From contig JAZOUB010000028.1 in assembly GCA_045657945.1 (NCBI GenBank), forward strand, positions 1-24,653: 24,653 nt of DNA, given 5' to 3'. Positions 1 to 7,750 of this stretch are shown piece after piece. The position numbers and the translations under genes were made by a program. Source of the DNA: HGM04593 sp045657945. GTDB taxonomy: Bacteria; Bacteroidota; Bacteroidia; Bacteroidales; Bacteroidaceae. Within the stretch, counting starts at the first letter, position 1; each line of letters starts with the position of its first letter. The notes under the pieces are model-generated. The model ran no database searches, was not told the origin of the DNA, and saw nothing but the letters and a program-made list of their open reading frames with translations.

Positions 1-86
1 TGATATTCGGCTACGCCACCCTCTACCTCAAATTTGAATATGTCAGTGGATACCTGTTTCAGCATAGTTCTCTTTATCTCGGTCAT
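1..86 (-). CDS. 5' end of an unidentified protein (partial)
   Basis: Reading the minus strand from the ATG at 84-86 gives 28 codons that stay open to the window edge, beginning MTEIKRTMLKQVSTDIFK. I do not recognise the family from so short a piece. The start is supported by a Bacteroidetes-type promoter just upstream (99-131) and a purine-rich stretch before the ATG. The rest of the gene lies outside the window, so no function is proposed. Confidence 0.5.
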   Translation of the reverse strand, partial: MTEIKRTMLKQVSTDIFKFEVEGGVAEY

Positions 87-98
87 TCCTTTGCCGTG

Positions 99-131
99 CA
101 AAGATACAAACAAACGAGCGAGAAAAACAAA
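99..131 (-). promoter_or_regulatory. Bacteroidetes-type promoter for the minus-strand gene at the window start
   Basis: On the minus strand a TATCTTTG box (99-106 on the plus strand) matches the TAnnTTTG -7 consensus, and a TTTG (128-131) lies 21 bases further upstream, matching the -33 element. The ATG at 86 follows at a sensible distance. The spacing fits the known Bacteroidetes promoter; activity is inferred. Confidence 0.5.
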
Positions 132-211
132 GTTTACTTTGGTTTTTTCAAAGCGAGTGCAAATATCTTCGAGGCTAACCCTCAAAGATACAAACAAACG
201 AGCGAGAAAAA
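99..211. repeat. 29-bp direct repeat containing a promoter -7 box, two copies
   Basis: The same 29 bases, starting CAAAGATACAAACAAACGAG, occur at 99-127 and again at 183-211, 84 bases apart. On the minus strand each copy carries TATCTTTG. Only the first copy has a -33 TTTG at the right distance, so the second may be inactive or serve as a repeat only. The rest of 212-320 is GC-rich and holds nothing I recognise. Confidence 0.7.
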
Positions 212-336
212 TCCGTTTTAACACCTGCTTTGCCGCCGCGCCGCGCCTGCAGCGGCCGCGCCGTGCACCTGAGGCCATCATCGGCCGCGCCTGCGACAAC
301 ACTCCTGTGTCATAATTAAGTGAAGAGTTAAAAGTT

Positions 337-411
337 AAGAGGGAAGAGTTCTCCTCCGCGATATATGAACTCCTTCCCTTTTCTCTCTTCCCTCTTCTCT
401 CTTCCCTCTTC
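337..411. repeat. Low-complexity AGAGGGAAGAG/CTCTTCCC tract with a 14-bp tandem duplication
   Basis: A 14-base unit (TTCTCTCTTCCCTC) occurs twice in tandem at 381-408. Its purine complement AAGAGGGAAGAG lies at 337-348, so the region can form a hairpin. This is an intergenic repeat type; I see no gene in it. Confidence 0.55.
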
Positions 412-434
412 CGCAGGAACTTTGCCACCTACAC

Positions 435-465
435 TGCGAGATTTTTCGCTACGCTCAAAATGACA
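435..465. repeat. Half copy of the dispersed 'CTCAGAATGACA' intergenic repeat
   Basis: The bases around GATTTTTCGCTACGCTCA followed by AAATGACA resemble the right half of the longer element at 1813-1873. It is a partial copy just upstream of the kinase gene and may act as a transcription end for the flanking genes, but that is a guess. Confidence 0.45.
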
Positions 466-538
466 ATCCGTGGGCTTGGATGAATGCTATTTGCGGCAAA
501 AACAAATAGAAAATACTAACCTTAAAAATATTACTCCA

Positions 539-1612
539 ATGAACACAATTGTTTCTCAGTTCAACATTCAGGGCAATGTTGTAGAAGTAGCTCCTTTGGG
601 CAATGGTCTCATCAATACTACATACCGCGTGAAGACCGAGGGCGCAGCTCCTGACTATGTATTGCAGCATGTGAACAACGCAATCTTCCCCGATGTGGAT
701 ATGCTCATGAACAACATCGTTGCAGTTACAGAGCACATTCATGGCAAGCTCGTTGCTGCCGGTGCAACTGACATCGAGCGCAAGGTGCTCAAGTTCGTTC
801 CAACAAAGGACGGCAAGTACTATCACTTCGATGGCGAGAAATACTGGCGTGTAATGGAGTTCATCCCCGATACAGTGGGCATGACAGCCGTTACTCCCGA
901 GACATCATACATCGTAGGTGAGACATTCGGTAACTTCCAGGCTATGCTTGCCGACATCCCTGCCGAGCTTGGCGAGACAATCAAGGACTTCCACAACATG
1001 GAGTTCCGTTTGCGTCAGTTGCGCGAGGCTGTTGCCGAGAACAAGGCAGGCCGTCTTGCCGAGGTTCAGTGGCTCGTTGACGAGCTCGAGGCACGTGCCG
1101 AGGAGATGTGCAAGGGCGAGCGTCTGCATCGCGAGGGCAAGCTTGCAAAGCGCATCTGTCACTGCGATACAAAGGTCGACAACATCCTCTTCGACAAGGA
1201 TGGCAACGTGCTTTGCGTAATCGACCTCGACACTGTGATGCCAAACTTCATCTTCTCAGACTTTGGTGACTACTTGCGTTCAGCCGCCAACACCGGTAAG
1301 GAGGATGACCAGAACCTTGACAACGTGAACTTCAATATGGAGATCTTCAAGTCATTCACAAAGGGTTACTTGAAGTCTGCAGCTTCGTTCATCACACCAC
1401 TTGAGGTTGAGAACTTGCCATACGCTGCAGCATTGTTCCCATATATGCAGACAGTACGTTTCTTGGCCGACTACATCAACGGCGATACTTACTACAAGAT
1501 TCAGTATCCCGAGCACAACCTCGTTCGTTCAAAGGCACAGTTCAAGCTGTTGCAGAGCGTTGAGGCACACCAGGCCGAGATGCAGGCATTCATTGCAGAG
1601 ATTGTAAAGTAA
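539..1612 (+). CDS. Aminoglycoside phosphotransferase-family sugar/small-molecule kinase (NahK-like)
   Basis: This 357-residue protein has the protein-kinase-like fold of the aminoglycoside phosphotransferase (APH) family. The catalytic loop reads HCDTKVDN (residues 208-215: Asp210 as catalytic base, Asn215 as metal ligand), followed by the metal-binding IDLD (228-231). The glycine-rich segment near residues 19-30 (PLGNGLINTTYR) fits the nucleotide loop. Length and motifs resemble N-acetylhexosamine 1-kinase and related gut Bacteroidetes kinases, so a sugar-1-kinase role in salvage of host or dietary sugars is more likely than antibiotic resistance; the substrate cannot be read from sequence. 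The frame is open back to an ATG at 470, but the ATG at 539 starts with the family-like MNTIVSQF and is preferred. No signal peptide is seen, so it should be cytoplasmic. A strong terminator follows at 1635. Confidence 0.85.
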   Translation: MNTIVSQFNIQGNVVEVAPLGNGLINTTYRVKTEGAAPDYVLQHVNNAIFPDVDMLMNNIVAVTEHIHGKLVAAGATDIERKVLKFVPTKDGKYYHFDGEKYWRVMEFIPDTVGMTAVTPETSYIVGETFGNFQAMLADIPAELGETIKDFHNMEFRLRQLREAVAENKAGRLAEVQWLVDELEARAEEMCKGERLHREGKLAKRICHCDTKVDNILFDKDGNVLCVIDLDTVMPNFIFSDFGDYLRSAANTGKEDDQNLDNVNFNMEIFKSFTKGYLKSAASFITPLEVENLPYAAALFPYMQTVRFLADYINGDTYYKIQYPEHNLVRSKAQFKLLQSVEAHQAEMQAFIAEIVK

Positions 1613-1634
1613 TAGAATTGCTTGAATAAGTATT

Positions 1635-1671
1635 ATTTGCGGTCAGCGTTTAAACGCTGACCGCAAATTTT
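1635..1671. terminator. Rho-independent terminator after the kinase gene
   Basis: A perfect inverted repeat (ATTTGCGGTCAGCG, then TTTAAA, then the reverse complement) spans 1635-1668, ending in a short T run. It lies 23 bases past the stop codon. It is symmetric and could also act on transcripts from the other side. Confidence 0.85.
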
Positions 1672-1690
1672 ATGCGCTTTGTCATACACG

Positions 1691-1768
1691 GTAGGGGCGG
1701 ACCGGTGTGTCCGCCCTGTTTGCACGGGTATTGCTTGTTTTTGGGCAGACACACCGGTCTGCCCCTAC
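1691..1768. repeat. Inverted pair of GTAGGGGCGGACCGGTGTGT elements
   Basis: The element at 1691-1716 (starting GTAGGGGCGGACCGG) recurs in inverted orientation at 1743-1768 with two mismatches over 26 bases. Each arm is itself nearly palindromic (GGGCGGAC ... GTCCGCCC). The layout resembles a paired REP-type intergenic element. No coding sequence is present here. Confidence 0.7.
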
Positions 1769-1812
1769 ATTTAGCGGTTATGTGTCATTCTTAATATTAC
1801 CTCTGTGTGGCT

Positions 1813-1873
1813 TGTCATCCTGAGCGAAGTGAAGGATCTAAAGAAAAGATTCTTCGTTACACTCAGAATGACA
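1813..1873. repeat. Dispersed intergenic repeat (TCATCCTGAGCGAAGTGAAGG ... AGAATGACA type)
   Basis: The sequence runs TGTCATCCTGAGCGAAGTG through GAAGGATCT and AGATTCTTCG to CTCAGAATGACA; its ends are complementary (TGTCATcCTGAG / CTCAGaATGACA). This type of element is known from intergenic regions in many bacterial genomes. Partial relatives appear here at about 435, 20925 and 21180. Confidence 0.65.
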
Positions 1874-1889
1874 TATGCTGTACGATTTC

Positions 1890-2060
1890 TTACTCCATTT
1901 CTTCAAACTTGCTCTTTTCTGCTTTACACACGGGGCACACCCAATCGGCCGGCAAATCCTCGAATGCCGTATTGGCAGGGATGCCACCTTTGATGTCACC
2001 AAACTCCGGGTCATAGACCCATTTGCAAACCGTGCAACGGTATTTCTTCATCTTTTTCAT
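1890..2060 (-). CDS. Rubredoxin
   Basis: The 56-residue protein reads MKKMKKYRCTVCKWVYDP, continues through GDIKGG and ends with a DWVCPVCKAEK segment. It has two CxxC knuckles (Cys9/Cys12 and Cys42/Cys45) that bind one iron with four cysteines, plus the conserved aromatic, DPE and GxxxG-like features of the family. Its length matches ordinary rubredoxins (about 52-56 residues). It is a cytoplasmic one-electron carrier, in anaerobes often linked to peroxide or superoxide reduction; no partner gene lies next to it. The start at 2060 gives the full protein; an in-frame ATG at 2051 is an alternative. It is short, stands alone between repeat clusters, and would be missed by a length-filtered ORF search. 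Confidence 0.93.
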   Translation of the reverse strand: MKKMKKYRCTVCKWVYDPEFGDIKGGIPANTAFEDLPADWVCPVCKAEKSKFEEME

Positions 2061-2100
2061 GTTGTTTGATATTATGTAAAATTATAAATTTAGCAATATA

Positions 2101-2214
2101 GCTCCCCCCCTTGACAAGGGGGAGTGGCTGAAAGCCGAGGGGGATTGTTTTTTCTCCACTCCTCTCCGTCGGCAAGCCGACACCTCCAACCTCGCCGGCG
2201 AGTGGAGGAGCTTT
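2101..2214. repeat. Intergenic hairpin repeats (CTCCCCC-TTGACAAGGGGGAG type)
   Basis: CTCCCCC ... TTGACAAGGGGGAG at 2102-2124 forms a hairpin, and CTCCACTCCTCTCCG (2155 onward) pairs with GGCGAGTGGAGGAG (2197 onward). Similar units occur at 21030-21075, 21130-21148 and 21308-21335. These look like members of a repeat family spread between genes; the second hairpin may end the aspD transcript. Confidence 0.55.
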
Positions 2215-2247
2215 CTTTCTAAGTATTCACCTTTCACTTTTCCGTTT

Positions 2248-3909
2248 TCACCTTTCCACCACCGGCAAACTCTCTTTCCAACGCTGTGCATACGAATCGA
2301 GAATGCCGCGCACCTTTTGCCCAATGATGGCATAGTCTTCCTCCTTCAGGTTTGCAAGCGATACACGTATGCTCCATTCGGGGCCGTCGAAACCACCACC
2401 GTTGAGCACAACTAGCGATGTTTCCGTTGCAAGGCGGAACACAACATCCAGCGGGCTGTGGTTCAGGCGCAGCCAATCGACGAAATCCTCGCCATAGAAA
2501 CGCTTGCCCCACACGGTGAGGTCAATCTCGGAGTAGTAACCTGCACGCAAAGGGTCGGGCACGAGCGTGAATCCCATGTTCTCCCACAGTTTTGTGAGTC
2601 GCTTATTGATTATCTCGAGCATCGCCTGGCGGAAGTTGTCGCCCTCGCGCTTGTCGATGATAGAGTAGAGCGCGAACAGCGTCATCTGCAACTGTTGAGG
2701 CAGTGACAGACCCGATGTGTGGTTCAGTGCCACCTGGCGGCTGTCGGCAACCATGCGGTCAATGAAACGCATGTTCTCTACATCACTCCTTATGCTGCCG
2801 TAACGCTGCTGCAGTTCGCCCTTGCGCTTGCGTGGCAGGCGCTTGAGCAGTGCATCGAATATGTTGTCGCGGTGCAATGCTATGGCCGCTGTGCGCCAGC
2901 CTGTCGCACCAAAGTATTTCGAGAACGAATAGACACACATTGTGTTGTGCGGCAGGCGCGCCATCAGCGACTGGAAGCCGGGAACGAACGTGGCATACAC
3001 GTCATCGGTCACAATCATCAGGTTAGGGTTCCAACGCTCAACGATGTCAACAAGTAGATCGACCGTCCTCTCGTCCATCGCATAGCTTGGCGGGTTGCTG
3101 GGGTTCACTATGAACAATGCCTTGTATGCCGTGTCGCGCAGCTTGTTTATCCCTCGCTCGCTGTACTGCCACAGGTGCAGCCCGTCGTCGCTCATGCGGC
3201 TTGCCGGTATCTCTGTCACCTTGTAGTTGTAACGGTAGAGCTTTGGAATCTCAATGTATGGCGTGAATACCGGTGTCATCAGTGCAATCTGGTCGCCACG
3301 CTCAAGCAGGCGGTTCTGCTGCAGACTGTCGAATATGTAGCACATTGCAGCCGTGCCGCCCTCGGTGGCAAAGAGGTCAATCTCGCCCTGTGGCGGGCGG
3401 CCGTCGCACAATTCTTGTGCTATGTAGTCACGGATGGCTATCTCGGTGTGGCGCAGTATGCGGTCGGGAACAGGGTACTGGTTGCCCATCACTCCCTCGG
3501 CCCATTCGTGTACAAGAGCGTCGGCATCTACCTTGTGCTCATCGAGCATGTAATGGTAGCATTTCTCCAGGAACTGCGCCCATGCCTCTTTCCTGTTCTC
3601 CTTGATGAACTCCTCGAATCGCTCGGCTATTCCGTCCTTCTGTGGTATACCTGCAATGCCCTCGGCGCGTTGCCAGTCGCGGCGGCACTCACTGATGCCG
3701 AACTTTCCCAATGCAAAGAACGCCTCGCGTGGCAGTGTGGCAACCCAGTTTGGGTTTCCACGCCCGGCGTTCAGCATTGTATGCATCATCTTTTTTATAC
3801 TCTCATCGGCAAGCTCAATAAGACGGTCTTTTAGCTCAAACGGGCTAATCTTCTCCATCTCCTTCTCAAAATTGCTCACCTCACTGTGGTCATTCAAATA
3901 ATGGCTCAT
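2248..3909 (-). CDS. aspD: Bifunctional aspartate transaminase / L-aspartate beta-decarboxylase
   Basis: This 553-residue fold-type I PLP enzyme converts L-aspartate to L-alanine and CO2 and can also transaminate. The PLP lysine lies in SFSKYFGATGWR (Lys331), the cofactor-binding aspartate/tyrosine in IVTDDVYATF (Asp302, Tyr305) and the substrate-side asparagine in IVNPSNPPS (269 region). The long N-terminal extension (residues 1-130, including NAGRGNPNW) and total length are typical of aspartate 4-decarboxylases rather than short aminotransferases. It lies upstream-to-downstream after aspT on the same strand, and in known systems the two work together: aspartate enters, decarboxylation consumes a cytoplasmic proton, and alanine leaves. 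The gap to aspT is 419 bases and full of repeats, so co-transcription is uncertain. Host-like composition suggests a long-resident gene. Confidence 0.93.
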   Translation of the reverse strand: MSHYLNDHSEVSNFEKEMEKISPFELKDRLIELADESIKKMMHTMLNAGRGNPNWVATLPREAFFALGKFGISECRRDWQRAEGIAGIPQKDGIAERFEEFIKENRKEAWAQFLEKCYHYMLDEHKVDADALVHEWAEGVMGNQYPVPDRILRHTEIAIRDYIAQELCDGRPPQGEIDLFATEGGTAAMCYIFDSLQQNRLLERGDQIALMTPVFTPYIEIPKLYRYNYKVTEIPASRMSDDGLHLWQYSERGINKLRDTAYKALFIVNPSNPPSYAMDERTVDLLVDIVERWNPNLMIVTDDVYATFVPGFQSLMARLPHNTMCVYSFSKYFGATGWRTAAIALHRDNIFDALLKRLPRKRKGELQQRYGSIRSDVENMRFIDRMVADSRQVALNHTSGLSLPQQLQMTLFALYSIIDKREGDNFRQAMLEIINKRLTKLWENMGFTLVPDPLRAGYYSEIDLTVWGKRFYGEDFVDWLRLNHSPLDVVFRLATETSLVVLNGGGFDGPEWSIRVSLANLKEEDYAIIGQKVRGILDSYAQRWKESLPVVER

Positions 3910-3939
3910 AATATTTAAAGTTAAATAGTTAATCGTAAA

Positions 3940-4326
3940 ATGTTAAAACGGAAATCTGAAAACGGAAAACTGAAATCTGAAAGTAACTTGCATTGCGCTC
4001 GCTTAGTCGCAGCTTTAACCTTTCCGCTTTCCGCTTTCCGATTTCACCTTTCACCTTTCCGCTTTAACCGCACTTCGTGCGCTTGAACCTGCTCCCGCTC
4101 TTTTTCGCTTTGACAACATCGTCTTTCCGCAACCCGCTCGGCATAACCTTCAGCTATGCTACGCGCGACCTATTGCTGCCGATGTTGTCGAACCCTCGGT
4201 CGCAGACCTCGGCTTTAACCGCACTTCGTGCGCTTGAACCTGCTCCCGCTCGACAGAGTAAAAGTAAACTTTTCCTCTGCTCTCGCTTACTCGCAGCTTT
4301 CACCTTTCCGCTTTCCGCTTTCACCT
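3940..4326. repeat. Intergenic repeat tract with a 40-bp direct repeat
   Basis: No gene is seen in this stretch. It holds purine-rich units such as CGGAAAACTGAAATCTGAAAG (about 3958) and pyrimidine-rich units such as TTTCCGCTTTCCG (4021 and 4306). A 40-base unit beginning GCTTTAACCGCACTTCGTGC occurs identically at 4061-4100 and 4212-4251. A second pair of similar segments lies at about 3998-4046 and 4279-4326. A related CGGAAA...GAAATCGGAAA tract in the opposite orientation appears at 23550-23620. Confidence 0.65.
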
Positions 4327-4328
4327 CG

Positions 4329-6047
4329 TCAACCTACCATCAGCGTCAGTATCACGCCCCAGAGGATTAGCAGAGTATTTCCGACGGCGTATGTGATAGT
4401 GTAACCCAGTGCCGGCGTTTCGCTACCAAGGCTCTCCTGCAGTGCGCCAATGGCGGCCGTGGTGGTGCGTGCTCCGGCGCAGCAGCCAAGTGCGATGGCA
4501 GGGTGGAACTTGAACCACTTAACAGCAATCCACACACCAAAGAGCAACGGCAACGCCGTGGCAACAATGCCGGCAAGGAACAGCGACAGGCCAATCTCGC
4601 GGAATCCCTCTACAAAGCCAGGTCCTGCCGATATGCCAACAATGGCTATGAAAATATTCAGTCCAAGATTGTTGAACACCCACAGCGCACCCTCGGGTAT
4701 TGCGCCCATTGTGGGGTGGTGAGCGCGCCACCAACCGAATACAAGACCGGCTATCAGCGCACCGCCGCTGCTGCTAAGGCTCAGCGGCACGCCGCCAATG
4801 TGCAGCGTGAGTGTACCAATCACCGCGCCAATGAAAATGCCAATTGACATGAAAACCACATCTGTAGCATTTGTGGCAGGGTCGGGGTAACCAATCTCCT
4901 TTGCTGCAAGTGTAACGTCAATATTTTTGCCCACAAGCTCAATTACATCGCCTGTGTTCAACACCGTGTCGGCAAACACCGGGATGTTCACGCCCATGCG
5001 CTTTATCTTCTGTATCACAACACCGTGCATGTAGGGCTGACGGCGCAGCTCGCTCACCTTCTTGCCGCCGAACGTTATGTCGCGCTTGTGCGAGTGCCCG
5101 GCAACGGTGCTCTTCATCACCATCACAGGGAAGTCGAGCAAGGCAGTGTCATCAACCTCGCGTCCAATCCACTTCTCCTCGCCAATAGTATATTCGTAGC
5201 GGCCGCTCAGCACCACCTCGTCGCCAATGTGCAGCACCTCGCGTGGCCTCACATCATCAACAATGCGCTTGCCCTTGCGTATGCGGTCCACGAACAGCCG
5301 TTTCCCTTGCTGTTCAAAGAAGGCTTCAAGCTCCTTTACGCGACGTCCTTGAGCAAACCAGTCGTTCTCTATCGCATAACTGCGGAACTCAACCATTCGC
5401 TTCGCGCCCACAATGCCTGGCTTCTCGCTGTCGTCGCTGCCCATCTGCTTCTCAAGCTCTCGGCACTTCGCCTTCAGCTTATCGACACCGCCAAGCAATT
5501 TTGGAGCCAGACGCGCCAGAATCCACGCCGAACCCGCCGTGCCGAATATGTAAGTTACAGCGTATGCAACCGGTATGATGTTCAGTGCCTTCTCCTGCTC
5601 ATCGGCCGGCAACCCAAGCCCGCGGATGGTATCGCCTGCAACGCCAATCACCGCGCTTATGGTCTGCGAACCCGACAGCAACCCCGCTGCCTCGCCCACA
5701 TTGTAACCCATCACAAGGGAAATACCCCATGTAGATAGCAGAATGAACACACACATCACAATGGCAAAGAAAACCTGCGGCAAGCCCTCCTTGCGCAGTC
5801 CTGCAAAGAACTGCGGGCCAACCTTGTATCCAATGGCAAAGAGGAACATCAGGAACGCCACCTGTTTCAGCGGCCCCGGCGTTGGAATATTAAGTTGCCC
5901 AATGAGCACACCCACCAGCAGCACACTCGTCACAATACCCAGGCTGAAACCCTTCACCTGAATCTTACCAATGAGAAAACCCAACCCCAGCGTCAAGTAA
6001 ATCGCCAGCTCAGGATGCGCCTGCAAAAGATTAGTAAACCACTCCAT
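4329..6047 (-). CDS. aspT: Aspartate:alanine antiporter
   Basis: This 572-residue inner-membrane protein matches the AspT family (aspartate:alanine exchangers). N-terminal hydrophobic helices (about residues 15-35, 38-55, 65-85, 90-115 and 150-180) are followed by a long soluble central region (about 185-375) with TrkA-C-like segments (for example GDEVVLSGRY and GDVIELVGK), then a second helical bundle (about 390-572) including GGALIAGLVFGWWRAHHPT and GCCAGARTTTAAIGALQE. This layout and length agree with the family (about 540-570 residues). The start at 6047 directly precedes the first helix (MEWFTNLLQAHPE). With the decarboxylase downstream it would import aspartate and export alanine; the charge difference plus proton use in the cell can build a proton motive force. 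Direct evidence is family resemblance and pairing; transport itself is inferred. Confidence 0.9.
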   Translation of the reverse strand: MEWFTNLLQAHPELAIYLTLGLGFLIGKIQVKGFSLGIVTSVLLVGVLIGQLNIPTPGPLKQVAFLMFLFAIGYKVGPQFFAGLRKEGLPQVFFAIVMCVFILLSTWGISLVMGYNVGEAAGLLSGSQTISAVIGVAGDTIRGLGLPADEQEKALNIIPVAYAVTYIFGTAGSAWILARLAPKLLGGVDKLKAKCRELEKQMGSDDSEKPGIVGAKRMVEFRSYAIENDWFAQGRRVKELEAFFEQQGKRLFVDRIRKGKRIVDDVRPREVLHIGDEVVLSGRYEYTIGEEKWIGREVDDTALLDFPVMVMKSTVAGHSHKRDITFGGKKVSELRRQPYMHGVVIQKIKRMGVNIPVFADTVLNTGDVIELVGKNIDVTLAAKEIGYPDPATNATDVVFMSIGIFIGAVIGTLTLHIGGVPLSLSSSGGALIAGLVFGWWRAHHPTMGAIPEGALWVFNNLGLNIFIAIVGISAGPGFVEGFREIGLSLFLAGIVATALPLLFGVWIAVKWFKFHPAIALGCCAGARTTTAAIGALQESLGSETPALGYTITYAVGNTLLILWGVILTLMVG

Positions 6048-6257
6048 AACAGTACAGTTTAATTTGAGAAGATAACACGGCGGTAGGGGGATTTGTTTTT
6101 GTAGGTGGCGACCACTCGTCTGGGGGATATGTGGTTGCTGTTTTTATGACAGTTGTGGATGTTTTCAACAAATTGGAGTTTAAATGAGGTGATAAAATAA
6201 ATTTTATTTATTTTTGTATATTACACTTTATAGATTTAGAAAATCAAAGACACTATT

Positions 6258-7598
6258 ATGATAACAGGAGAAATCAAAAACCGCATAGATTCTATTTGGG
6301 ATGCCTTTTGGACTGGTGGTATAACCAATTCAATCACCATATTGGAGCAGATGACTTATCTGTTCTTCATGAAGATGCTCGATGATGCTCAAAAGACAAA
6401 GGAGGCGAATGCAAGCATTATGGGTGTAGCGGTGAAAGAACCGACATTCGGTGACGGTATGTGGCATAACCCGGAGACTGACAGGGATGTCGCATACAAT
6501 ACTTTGCGTTGGAGCGTATTCAAGAATAAGGAAGCAGAGGAGATGTTCCGTATAATCAGCCGTGATGCCTTTGTTTTCATCAAGAACCTGAATACAGGCA
6601 AGGAGTCTGCATATAGCAAATTCATGGCAAATGCAACGTTCCTCATCCAGAACCCGCGTACTCTGGTTAAGATTGTCGAAGGCATTGATGCCCTTGATAT
6701 GAATAACCGTGATACTATGGGCGATGTCTATGAGTACGTTCTTGGCAAGATGGCAGCAAGTGGCAATAACGGACAGTTCCGCACCCCTCGTCACATAATA
6801 AAGATGATGGTTGATATGATGCAACCCACATTGCAGGATAGCGTGTGCGACCCTGCAATGGGTTCGGCAGGTTTCATTGTAGAGAGTGCCAAATATGTTC
6901 AGGAGCATTACAAGACTGAACTGCTGAAACCGGAGAATATGAAGCACTACAAGAACGGCTTGTTGCACGGCTTTGATACCGATACAACAATGCTTCGTAT
7001 TGGTGCTATGAACCTTATGCTACACGGTGTGGATAACCCCGATGTGGAGTACAAGGACAGCCTTTCAACCGACAACAGCGATGAGAACAGATATACCCTT
7101 TGCTTGGCGAATCCTCCATTTGCAGGAAGCCTCGATTATGGTGCTGTGAGCAAATCACTGCTTGCCATTACCAAGACAAAGAAAACAGAACTTTTGTTTA
7201 TGGCTCTGTTCGTTAGAATGCTTCAACTGGGTGGTAGATGTGCATCCATTGTTCCCGACGGTGTTCTCTTTGGTACAAGTACCGGACATTTGGCTATACG
7301 CAAAGAGATTGTAGATAACCAGAGATTGCAGGCTGTGATTTCAATGCCAAGCGGTGTGTTCAAACCATACGCAGGAGTATCGACGGCGATATTGGTATTC
7401 ACCAAGACAAATGCAGGAGGAACGGACAAGGTTTGGTTCTATGATATGACTGCAGACGGTTTTTCACTCGATGACAAACGTAACCCCATTGCCGATAATG
7501 ACATCCCGGACATTGTTGAGCGTTTCCATAACCTCGATGCAGAGGCTGACAGAACCAGAAAGGATAAATCTCCTTGTACCAGTAGAGGAAATTCGTGA
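6258..7598 (+). CDS. hsdM: Type I restriction-modification DNA methyltransferase subunit M, frameshifted near the 3' end
   Basis: This is the N6-adenine methyltransferase subunit of a type I system; with HsdS it methylates the recognition site and with HsdR it forms the nuclease complex. An N-terminal helical domain (residues 1-150, including ITNSITILEQMTYLFFMKML) is followed by the SAM-binding motif DPAMGSAGF (198-206) and the catalytic NPPF (285-288). In this frame the protein stops at 446 residues with the unlike-family tail SPCTSRGNS. The expected family ending continues in another frame at 7573-7749, so two bases are missing, or one is extra, near 7570. All catalytic motifs lie upstream, but the lost tail is part of the region that contacts HsdS. 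It could be a real mutation, a consensus error or, less likely, a recoding site. The next gene begins one base past the restored stop, supporting the longer original gene. Confidence 0.9.
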   Translation: MITGEIKNRIDSIWDAFWTGGITNSITILEQMTYLFFMKMLDDAQKTKEANASIMGVAVKEPTFGDGMWHNPETDRDVAYNTLRWSVFKNKEAEEMFRIISRDAFVFIKNLNTGKESAYSKFMANATFLIQNPRTLVKIVEGIDALDMNNRDTMGDVYEYVLGKMAASGNNGQFRTPRHIIKMMVDMMQPTLQDSVCDPAMGSAGFIVESAKYVQEHYKTELLKPENMKHYKNGLLHGFDTDTTMLRIGAMNLMLHGVDNPDVEYKDSLSTDNSDENRYTLCLANPPFAGSLDYGAVSKSLLAITKTKKTELLFMALFVRMLQLGGRCASIVPDGVLFGTSTGHLAIRKEIVDNQRLQAVISMPSGVFKPYAGVSTAILVFTKTNAGGTDKVWFYDMTADGFSLDDKRNPIADNDIPDIVERFHNLDAEADRTRKDKSPCTSRGNS

Positions 7599-7749
7599 GA
7601 AGGGATATGACTTGTCAATTAACAAGTACAAAGAGATTGAGCGTGAAAAGGTGGTGTACGAGAGTAGTGATGTAATCTTTGGTAGAATAGCATCATTGGA
7701 GAGTGAGATTATGAATGCCATCAATGATTTCCAGACTAAATTTATGTAA
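7573..7749 (+). pseudogene. hsdM: Frameshifted 3' remainder of hsdM
   Basis: In the +1 frame this segment encodes LVPVEEIREKGYDLSINKY and continues to FQTKFM, the standard C-terminal tail of HsdM proteins of this class. Joining it to the upstream frame would give about 497 residues, the usual length. It has no good start of its own in this short span. It is listed separately because the uninterrupted reading frame ends at 7598. Confidence 0.8.
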
Positions 7750-7750
7750 T

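Noticed and set aside
99..211. CRISPR array
   Set aside because: Only two copies of the repeat, no regular spacers and no cas genes; likewise the 4061/4212 and 19856/19907 pairs.
3175..3834. 219-residue plus-strand open frame opposite aspD
   Set aside because: It lies wholly antisense to a strongly conserved PLP enzyme and its translation shows no family features.
5025..5738. 237-residue plus-strand open frame opposite aspT
   Set aside because: It is antisense to the conserved antiporter; long antisense frames are expected with this composition.
6200..6257. Bacteroidetes promoter directly upstream of hsdM
   Set aside because: A TTTG and a TAGATTTA-like box are present, but their spacing (about 14 bases) is too short for the consensus.
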